A stretch of DNA of 64,000 bases, taken from Lutraria lutraria (Eukaryota > Mollusca > Bivalvia > Venerida > Mactridae). Both the position numbers and the translations under genes were made by a program. Positions 22,101 to 34,100 of the stretch are shown piece after piece. The DNA lies in contig OZ026842.1 in the NCBI GenBank assembly GCA_964023205.1, forward strand, positions 37,587,501 through 37,651,500, given 5' to 3'. The stretch's first letter is position 1, and the number at the start of each line of letters is the position of its first letter. Under the pieces are notes generated by a model, which saw only the letters and a program-made list of their open reading frames with translations, was not told the origin of the DNA and ran no database searches.

Positions 22101-25100
22101 TATGAGAAGCTAAATAAATCACGAGAAGGTTAATATCTAACTGAGACATTACAATTTTTTTCAATTTCATTATAATGTCGTCAATTCTTCCGCTCCAAGG
22201 TTCTTAAATTATATTGATGGTTTTTAGCATTTGGGAGCTGTTCAAAGCTATATTCTCAAAACATGATATTCGTAAGTTAATAATAATTAAAAAATAGCAA
22301 ACATGTATGCTATTATTGCTATACATGTACTTTCTTTACACGAATGTTCTTATGGTATGTCTCGTAATATCAAGTAAGTTCCTCGATGTCTCTATCATTT
22401 CCATAGTATTGTGCTTTTGACTTATTTGTAAAAAGTATGTATAATATTTCCAAATATTCTCGCTTCTAATCCACGAAGACAATTAATTATTCACTAACAC
22501 TTTATTTCACGATTACAGTTGTTTAGAAAATGCATCACAATGTTGCAACCAAAATTACACAATTTTATATGTAGTTGTGACTAAAATAATACCTTTTACA
22601 CATTTCAGATATGGATTATGACTGGAAGACAAAACTGCTTTACTGGATAAAATCAGATGATACTCATATATACTATACAAATGTCGACATACCTGGAGTA
22701 ATAGAGAAAGCCAACCTTATCAATGGGGAAGCAACTTCAATTGCCGTTGATCCACATAAAAAGTAACGATACAATCATTACATACGATATAGCATATTAT
22801 GGCTATCAATGTAACATATAACGTCGGCTAAGGACTGTCTTTGCAAGACCTACACTTTACATTTTGTTCCAGATCCTAATGTTTTCTCCGAAAATCTAAA
22901 ATACCTCTTTCGCATCGAAAAGCAGCTAAATTCCCTTGCCACGATTGTGCAAAATGAACAATAGTACTGTTTTTAAATTATTATTCTTATGTATAATATC
23001 GTCGCAGAGTGCAAGCCAATGTTTGAAAAACGTCTTACTAAGAGTGTCATATGAATTTAGGGTTTCACGTAAAATAAACCTCTCACTTCACTGGTATGGC
23101 GCATCAAATAGTGTAGTACTTAGTACAACAGGCTTGGTAGAGTGTCACTTACAATAAATATACTTTTTGATAAATTTATACTACCTATTTAGACAGATAT
23201 TCTGGATAGCACATTTATCAGGAACTGAATACCGTCTTTACAAAAAGATTATGAATGAAAATAAAGCAGAAGAAGTTCCTACAAATCTACTTTCGAAACC
23301 AACAGACTTGGAATATGACCGAATAAGAAAACGGTACTTACATATTGAAACATATTAAAGATTTTAAAATAATTTTGAAACTTGATAATAAATGTGCACT
23401 TGCTATTAAATACACATATTCTCACTTCATTCGTAACATGTTATCTCATACACGCAATCTCAGGTGAATTTTGACGTGATATGTTCTACCGATCACCTTT
23501 GACCTTAAAGGGGAGCAAACGATTGGGGATAATGGCCAATCTCATAAAATTATAAACAACTCAAAATTTGAAAAGGACCACTTGCGATATTGCTTGTAGT
23601 GATTGCATCAACGTTTAATATTACTGTTGATTATATTTGATTAAAATTTGGTCATTCAAGCATCGTAATTACGCCATTGCATAATATGAAACAAATGATG
23701 TCCATTAAAGACTATATGTATATTATGTATTTGTATGTACGGACTATATAAACATTGCGTTAGTCTTATCAAGTTTTAGCAGTATATGCTTATCATATCA
23801 ACAGGTTCAAACTCAGTCAAAGTACTAGTTGCCAACTTGATTTTTTTGCAGATTGTTATGGAACGATAACTCTGGTTATATCGGTATGATTAATGTTGAT
23901 TCCACGGGAGAGACTAAATATGACATACAGCAAACAACAGGCAGAGAGAGACTGGCTGTAGCAATGTATAAGGTAAGGCTGCAAAAGAGTCTTTTGCACT
24001 TGAATGCATACTTGTAATGTTTACTGAGCTATAGCTCTGACCAATAACTGATAAACTTCGCCCACCTGATAAAGCAGCCTGTGTATATGCCTCTTTAAAT
24101 TTGTAAAAATTAAAATTGATTTAGTAAGCTAACCTTGTAGAGTATTGTTCATTTGAGTTACTCCCATGAAGAAGTGTCACTTTCAACATAAAAAAAAAAC
24201 ATTACAATAATCATATCCATTAATAATGTCTTGTGTTAGACTTTGTTAAGTTTTATGAAAAAAGCTATTGAGAAGTTTTCGTGCAGGCTAGATGCTCTTT
24301 GTTATGCCTTGAAATGACACAATCGAAAGTATTTGTTTAAAATCATAATTATTTAACAATATATTGTATGTTTCATTAATGTATTTGTAAAATAAAATTG
24401 AAATTATTTTATTTTGGGATTGTAATTTTTACTACAAGTCGATGCTAACACTAGACACGAGACATAATTTGATTTTACTCTTAACCTTTCTCATATTAAT
24501 CCAATTGTGAATAATGGCCCTTTCATTGAAAGAATTGTAACTGACGGTAAAACTTTAACATAGCTAAGTCGCAGTGTTTCATTTACTTCCATTGGCAGAA
24601 CTACATTTTGTCAACGTCTGAAGAGAATAGACAATTCGAAGTGATATACGAGCTGGACTTAGACGAATTCCACATCACCCTCAGTAACAACGATGGTGAA
24701 GCGGTGCAGGACTTGCACGTGTATGAGTCTAGTTTACAACCTACTGATCTTGGTAAGCATACCTTTGCATTTCTACTGTAAAGTATCTCCAGTCCTGACA
24801 TGTCTGGACTAAATATTCTGTACTATATCGAAAATTGTGTCAGTAACTGTTATCTACACATTCAGCTAAAATAATTTTGACGGGGACAATAAAGATAAAT
24901 TATCAAAAAAAAAAAAAATTTAGTCAGATAGTAATTGCATTGAATTGAAGAATTAACAGAACACAATTTAAAACTGAATTTACTTTTCTGACACAACATA
25001 ACAAAAGGGGAGGTCAAACCTACAGTATGAATACCTATCTCTGGACAGATAATGTTGTCCTGTTAGGGTTTTTGTCGAATAAGAGGGGATACTATCGTAA

Positions 25101-28100
25101 AAGTTTTATTGTATCTTTAGTGAGAGTATTGGTTCTCCTTGGTTATTTTTCTGTTGTATATTTTCTCACACAGGATAAACAAATTGACAAATATTGCACG
25201 CGTAGCTATAGAGTCTGTATGGTAAAGTGGAACTATTTCCTTTGGAACATGTGTTCGCGGTCACCTCCTAATAAAGGCCATCCTGTGAATAAAGAACTTT
25301 CTCAGAAAAAAACGTCATCGGTTATTTAGAATAAAATGGCGTCCGAATAAAGGTCAACTGTCAATAAAAGCCACATTTTACTTTTTTCAAAGGGTGACCT
25401 TTGTCGAAGGTTTTACCGTGTTTTTATCATTTTTTTATTTTCTTATTTTCGATGTTTTTTTTTTATTTGGTTTATTTGCTTGTAATGAAATACCACTTAT
25501 TTAATAATTACTGTATCTATCAATAATATTTTAGAACCGTGTGAAAAAGACAACAACGGAGGATGTGAACAAATATGTGTTCCAAATGAGGACGAGCTGC
25601 AATGTGGTTGTCTTCTAGGTTATGTCCTTGGCTCGGACGGAAAGTCCTGCGATGCTAGTAAGAATTAGATTCATAGATAGATATATTTCGTTCGGTTTTG
25701 GCAATACACGATACGTGGTGAAATACATATTATATCTTTAAAGTATAATATCCTGCCATGTGCACCTGGAGCAGGGTTAACACAAAAAGAAGACTCTTAT
25801 ACGTGTACATATATTAATGATGTGATCGTCTCGGTGAGACCAAGGCAATATTACCAACTGTTGTTTAAGATCGTAAATTCCATCGATTGCACACAAACCT
25901 TAAAATAACTTTAATACTTTTTTCTTTTTTACAGAGCTTCTGAAAACCAATTACTTTGTAGCATTGGACAGCAAACATGGAAAGCTATATCAGATTGACA
26001 GAGCAAGCCAGATACCCCATTCTATTGAAATAGATGACACTAATAGTCCATCAGCTATTGCATTTGATTCAGTGAGAAAAACAGTTGTATGGGTAGATGC
26101 GAAGAGAAGAGTTGTCATGAAAAAGATTTTGGGAGTGGACGGTGAAGTCGCAATGGAAACAGGTGAAAGAACTATATCAAGAAAAATATACTAAACACTA
26201 CAAAGATTATTAGTTTTCATACCCGGTGTCGCTTTACAGTGTGTTCGACTGCTTTTTTACTGTCTGTAGGTATTAGAAAGGCGGCTGCTAGCCATTTTAG
26301 TGGGTTTGGGTGGTCTTATTCTTTTTAATTTGGAAGTTTGGGGTAGATGAATCTAAGCCATATAAGTGGTTTTGTGTATTACGCAGTTCTTATTCCTTAC
26401 GTTTATCATCCAATTCTATTAAGTTTAGATAGTGTAGTAGGCTTTATATTCCACTTGATGAATTACCTCATCAAACCATTTCAGGTGTTGATGAACAAAC
26501 TGCTGTAGCGGTGGATGAAAGTACAGGAAACATATTTATATCCACTGACAATACAATACGTGTGATAAATGACAATAAAGACTCCATAAGAATTGTTAAT
26601 AAAGATTCTATACAAGGAACTGTTGGAAAAATAAAACTGCAGCCAAATAAAGGGTATGAAGTTTGTGTATGTGAATAAAATGTAATGCAGTATGCTTTTA
26701 CAAGCTTTTATCTGAATGCAACACTATGACGAAGACATATTTTCTGTGGTATTTTCTGTGGTACTGAACCAATATTGAATTTTTTGGGGGAATTGTATGT
26801 ATTAGAATATGTATATGTTTCCTTTTGAAAAATTGGCTTTATAGTTTATAATGACAATAAACACTGTTGTTATACCTGTCCGGTTAACCAAATGATGTTG
26901 GCCCCAGAATAACGACAAATCTAATGTTGGTAACTTTTGTCAAGTTAGGAGTTACATAAATAAAGAATGATATCCTAAAATTGAATATTTAGTATCCAAA
27001 ACAATTTATTCATTTAGGCGAATGGCGTGGTTTGAGTTTGGAAGTACTACGCGGATTGTTTTAGCCAATATGGATGGATCAAATCTGGATGTTGTACTAG
27101 ATGCTCAAGATGAGGAACATCCGGACGATTTGACATTTGACATAGAAGATGGTAAGTATCATTAACCAAATCTTACTCTCTTGTATAAAATAATAAAATG
27201 CTTAAATAAATATTTAATTTGTGCCATTACACGTTACAGTTCCGGTTGTATTGATATAAATGTATTGAATATTGAATACAGTAGCAAGTGGCTTATGTCA
27301 AAGACTGGTTAAAATATGTTTTATATGACAGACAACTGGCTGTATTGGTGTGACAGTATGAAGGACACTGTTAGCAGAATTGATTTGACGTCTTTCTCGA
27401 ACACTGTAGTGTATAATGGAAGGGACTTAAATCCTGTCGCGATCGATGTCATTGGTGCGTTCTTATATCTGGTGCCAAAGAATTCAAGGTAGGTTCAATG
27501 ATTTGGGTTAAACAATAATCATTGTAAAATATTTTATACAACCTTCTTGAAATGTAAGAGGTCGTGTACTACCGCTATTTTCTGTTATCTTCCAGAACAT
27601 CATCAAATGTCCAACAATGCTTATTAGTCCAGTCAAATTAACAGATGGGGTAGGACTAAATGGTACAGAATTTATTTTGTTATAAAACGATCATGTATAT
27701 GAGAACATACATAACAAATAAAATAGGCCAAAATCTGACCAGTTTTAACAAAATAAATAAGCTTTTCATTTTCGGATAATTTCACTGTCCGAAAACCGGT
27801 ACAGTTGCGTATAAAATCTGTATTGCATCGTACTTTAGTGCGTCGTTTTCATTAATTGACATCAAATAAATCAGCCTTCTACCGTCTTTATGTTCTTAGG
27901 AGTTGATATACTAAGTAATCACTATATATAGTGAATATCTACCTATATTTAGGCATGATTTTGATAGTCGGTTATCAATAAAGAGTCCTAACATAATGTA
28001 TACTTGACCAGGCTTACGTTAATGTATTGTTGATCACGACCGAATGCTTTTGGAGCCTGTTTTTTTTGTACTGAACGTTTCAAAAGAGGAATCTTTGGTC

Positions 28101-31100
28101 TAGTAACCCACTTTCTATCAAATGAGACCACGCTGTTTGCGGCAAAACCGTACATGGGGTGAATATGTATATTATATCATGGACTCCCGAATTTATTTGT
28201 CTAGAAACACAAAGAATGAACATGTTTTCTTCCTATTTTTTGTTAATGTTTTTCAAAGATGTGAATGATGAAGAGTGACTTCTTGCAGAAAAAATGACTT
28301 TTTATGAAAATACAAATGGAAATAAATGTAGCAAACTTCCAAACAATGTAAACCAATGAGAAAGTAACGATAACGACTGGCTTTTCGATAATCACTGAGA
28401 TTGGGATCTATCAAACATATGACAGCTTAACAATCCGTATTTTGAGCAAGTGGGTAATTAATATAAAAAAAGACATCTGATGTGAATGAATAAAGAATAA
28501 ACAATCAAAATATATCAACTTACTATTAAAATAATTTAAGTCCATAAAAAATAATGATTCATTTAATTTAGATTATAAATTACTAGTTTTCATAGCATAA
28601 CCAATGTTTACAAAGAAATGATGATTGGTACTATACTGTTCAGGGTTGTTTCGTGCATGCAGGTTACTAACATGACGAGGTGCTTTGTAGTTTTAGATTT
28701 AGGCTGAATATTTTCACCGAATCTTACTCAAACTTATAAACAGGAAAAAATCAGCTTTCTGAGCGAATGTCTCATCTTTAAGAAAAACCAACTGAGTCCA
28801 AGTTATATACATATGTATGAAATTTCAATTTTTAAAATAGTTAGATATATCATGGATAGTAAAGAATATAAAATGTTATGTATTGAAGAAAAATTATGAT
28901 AGACACTTCCTGAGCCGACGAATATACTCTTATATTCTTTAAAATTTATACTTCCATTATTTTCTTTAAATTGACATTGTTTTCCGAAAACATTGTCTTT
29001 CTGCATCTATTAATGTCATGATATTCTAGGCTGAAATTTGACATGTAGTTCTTGTTTTTCAAAATTAAAGAGACCTTCTACACAAATATTTAGCTGATCA
29101 ATATGCCAAAATAAAACCTGACATTACCATAACAGTTGATCAACAATACCAATAATTTGTTGCGCCCGACGACAAACATACATTCAAATGCGATTATGAG
29201 TGAAATCTGACTTTTTCACATGAGTTGATAAATGGTTGACTTCATATTATTATATCTACAAGTATTCTCTGAGGTCAAACAGAACAAGTTGTTTCGTTAA
29301 TTTTACTGACCAATCATCCAATTAAGACTCTTCTTTCCATGGTTATAGGTAAATAACCCATCTCAAATTTTACATGGAGGTGTTTATAAATGAAATAAGT
29401 TGAAATTAAGATTAGAACTAGTAAGACACCTATGAGTAAATTGGAATGTATTGTTTCAACTCACAATAAAATAGTTTTAATAAATACAAGTGTTTACAAT
29501 GTCAGCTTGTTCAATAGTTTATCCATATGATTCAAAGATTATTGGGATGCAGACATTTCGGCCGCGATTGCGTTCGATTGGGTTTCTCTTCTAAGCTCTT
29601 CTAGCCGGCGTACTTTCTTCATACGAGAGTCCAATTGAACCGGCCTTAGATGTTCATGTTGTGAGAGCCATTTGAGGACATAAATTATGAACTACTAATT
29701 ATCACTCGGACGAACAATCTGTTCCGCTAAATTAACTGACTTTACAGATTATTAGAATTTTGCGTCAATAGTAAGCCATTTTGTGAATCGGGGTTTTACA
29801 GTTATATTTCTGATTAGTTAAGTTTTATATCTGTATGTTTATCAAGTGAGACCAAATTATGGCGAAATATGACTGCAGTTTTCAGTTATCTATATTCAAA
29901 GTTTAAACAAAGTACGGTAAGGCCACACCAATTTAATTACAGTACTTGTTCATCCGATTTGTCGCTCCTATTATTATTATTATCAAAATTAGAAAAATAA
30001 TATTATTATTTTGTTATTTTTTGCTTCCTATTATCGCTTGCTCATTCCCACAATGTTTTTCTACAGATAAGTGCTGGTCTTAAGGTACCCTAATTTGTCT
30101 CGGCTGAAAAAAATTCTGACTCCTTTCGTTCCTATAACAGGTGATTCAACAATTTTCATCAGAAAACAATCAAATAAGGACATAAAAGCGTTTTTACTGG
30201 TAAACGGCAACAGTTATTAAAATAAATGAACACAGACTTTTTATTCACATTCCCACTTTCTTGTTTGACAGAAGGAATCAAAGATGATATTTTTAAAAAT
30301 TATTTCGCCCGCTCGCTAAAATCGGATAAGTAAAAAGTATTATTAAAATAAATATTTCGCTCGCTCGCTTGCTTTCGTCAGAAAAAAATCCGATGATCAA
30401 GTTATTAAATTGGTATGGCCTAATAATCGAAGTAGGTGGCATTTTATTAGTGTCGGGTTAGAAATGTCTACAAGTGCATTAAATTGATACATGTACGTAC
30501 AATGTATTTACAAAGCTTTGCCAGATTTTTATAGGAAATTCAATATAAAATAAAGAATGATCAGGGATGCAGTCAGTCTGGACTGAAGAAGTGTGAATTC
30601 TCGGACTTCATGAGGTATAGAATCGATGGGCCGCGGTCGTGATCCAGTAGTTAAGTGTGCTGGACTTGTTGATTTCCTTATGTGGAGAAGTTAAGTGGAG
30701 AAGTTGGATGGTAATTAAGCTAGTACTTGTTAGAATGCAGTCTGGGAGAACTGGTTTGGTAAATTGGCCATCGTTGAATACCGTTGAAAACCGCGTTAAA
30801 CGCATCGAAACAAAGACCCATTATGCATGATGGATGCAAATCAAATACCTTAGTCAGACAATATCATGATGGACACCAGGAGCGTAGCCAATTTTGACTC
30901 TGGGGTAAAAATTGTTGGATTTAGATTGAGGGATCACTAGACATGGCGTCAAATAACAAAGCTATAGGCCTTTTTCGCTTTGGAGAGGAATTTAGGATTT
31001 TTAACTATTTTTAGTTGCCATGGCAACAAGACTTCAAAAGGATAACTAATATTTTAGGGATCTGAAAGAGATTTACTTTCTTACGGGTCATGTTGTAAAG

Positions 31101-34100
31101 TTCTGTAAAATTGTATCTCACTTTCACGAGATAAGTCTAATTTCTATGTTACCTTAAGTGGGTGGGGTAATTTAACATCTAATTTTGACTTCAAACAGTA
31201 CAAATGCTAAAACATCTTTTATTTTTTGTATTTTTGTATTATGCAGGGCTGTTATTATTCATGTTTTGTAAAATTTAATAGATATTTATAATTTATCTGA
31301 CGTATTTGTCAACGTTGTCGCATCAGTTAACATGCTATTGACGTATTATTTGATAAATGATGACTTATACTTAAAACGAATTTCTGAAAAAACGGCCGAT
31401 CCGATTTTGTCCTATTTTTATCCGGATATTGTAGAAAGTCTAAGCTTTCAAATGAGCCATATTTCATTTCTGTACCATTTTGTCCTGGGTTTGACCAAAA
31501 TTTGTCATAACTTGACTAGTCTAAATGTATCAAATAATGATATACACATGCATATGTTTACATTTTCAAAGACGTTTACGCTATATTGTTACTCCTGCAT
31601 AACATTTTCTGACAGGTCCAGAATAATATGAATGAAATATACAGTTTTATAATGAGCATTGCGTACACCAAAATGGAAGACAACTTGCATTTTACAAAAC
31701 TTCATTCCTGCCTAATTATTATATCTACTTAATTAGATATTTTGTTTCCGCTACAGACCGTTCCGAGGCGTTACGCCTTGTGAGTATTTGTTTGATTCTT
31801 CATATTTGTATGCTCCTGTCTGTTGGGTGTGTTTGGGGTAGGTAGTGTTTTGGGAGAAGTTTGGATTTACTGGACATATTTTTTTCTGGTCGGCCCCTAA
31901 TCTGTTTCTTATCTTCTTTACAGAAAGATCATTCAAATGAATAAAAATACTGGTCAAGATCAGACGGACGTGTTCAAGTCGCCGTTGTTCGGAACATTCA
32001 CGGATTTCTTCGCATTCCGAGATGATGTTAAAGGTTAGTACTACCCGTTATATTTCAAACCCAACACTATACTGCATTTGTTGATATTGTTTTAAATTGA
32101 GAGGTAAAATTGCCTCTCTTACTTGATGATATTGCTGATGATTTGGTAAGTGGCGTTATCAAATTTCAATTTGATAATAGTTTATTAGGCAAGGTCCGAT
32201 TTGCCAGATCATGATATGTTTACCAATTTTATGTTTGTGTGTTTTGGATGGGATTGTTGTTTGTTTTTGGTATGGTGGATGGTTGTGGAATCAATGTGTT
32301 ATATATATTATTTAAAATTAATGTATTTGAAAAGGTGTAAACTTTTTTACAGTGCACAAAGATTGTGGTAATTGTAATGGTGGCTGTAGCAACATATGTT
32401 TGCCTGCTGGGTCGTCGTCAAGACGATGCATGTGTGACGGAACAAGTGTACCAGCTGACGGTGTCACGTGTCCAAACTGTAAGACTCACTTATTTTATGA
32501 CATAAGTAAACATGTTTTATATAAGCTTTTATGTGTGATGTTAGTATGCTATTTCCCGTCGTCTGTCAACACTTTTTAAGCAGTATTAAACGGTTGTTTC
32601 AATTTCGAATTGTATATGGCTTGGAGCAACATCTCGACGTCCTTTAGCAGAGTTGCTAAAATAATGTCCTTGAGATTAATATTGGCCCCGCTCTAGGGGG
32701 TCACATGTTTTAGACAGATTTATATAGGAAATACATTTTGGAAAACTCTTGTCTAAAAGCACAAGCTTTAGCGGTCAAATATTTGGCTTAGAGACCCTCT
32801 AACAAGGTGCTACAATAATGTCCGCTGGGTCATTATTGGCCCTAGTCAATAGGGTCACATATTTTGCCATAGACGTATAAGTGTAGGCACAATGTAAATG
32901 GTTATTGTAATGAGTGGGCCTTAATATAAAAGTTTTACAGTATAACATTTCATTTGCTTGTAGCTGCCGTGTGCACAGAAGACACTTTCAAAAATATAGA
33001 TGGATTAGAGTCATTGGGCAATTGCTGCCCAACAAGTAGTTTACACCAATCTGTCTGTCAACCAAAATGCCTGCCAGATTATAAATTGTCACATACACAC
33101 GTAGCATGCCAATCTGGGGCATGGAATGCATCATTAGCAGAAGTGTGTAAAGGTATGTTTTCAACAATGCTAAATGAAAAATCATTATTAAAAGATTTTG
33201 ATGGACTCTCAGACAACATTGTTGCTTTCATACTTCTTACTGCAGAAAGTATTGATTTTTTTTCAAAATACAACTCTTGGATTGTGACATGTTTGAAAAT
33301 CATACAACGTTTGATGACGTCATAAATGACGTCAAGACGTTAACGTTTTCCCGAAGAAAAGTTATAGAGAAAAAATAAATTGTCTGACCTTTATAATGAG
33401 TTATAATCATATATAGTCAGTTTGACTCTTTACATTTGCAATATACAGCGTTTTGAAAGTGTAATATATATTATGAAACACATTGTACCGCTATTTTCTG
33501 GTAAGAAAATAATACCCTTATATATAGCCCTACATAGGTATCATACATCAAATAATGACAAAAGTAATGAAAACATATTCAAGTGTAATTTCCTATTTTT
33601 TTAGGTTTCTTGACTTTGGATTATTGGGATTGTTGTCACCACATCAAGCAGTTAATTCATTTGTTTTATTTACCGTATACAGTTGAACAGTTACAACAAA
33701 CGCATGAGGACCCGAAATATTAATTAATTATATACATACTCGTACGTCACTAATAGTATACCCATTACGTTGAAATGGAAAACAACTTATTTGGGGAAAC
33801 GGACTTCTTCACTTTGCCTCTTTTTTACTTCATCAAAGTACAAACATATGTACAACATAACCGTGCGTTACTGTATCCAGTTCCGTAACTTATGGGGAGC
33901 TTCATTTTATTTTTCAGAGCCATCATCACCAGAAATTGTCCCCGTCCTTTACATTGCTTCAGGATGGGGTGGAGGGGTTTTCATTATAATCGTTATCATA
34001 GTCATCGTTTGTGTATGTAGAAACATGAAAGGGTTTGTATGATCTAAATTCTTAGTCATTTAGATACCATTGTCTGTAAAAAAAGAAAGATTGCATTATT

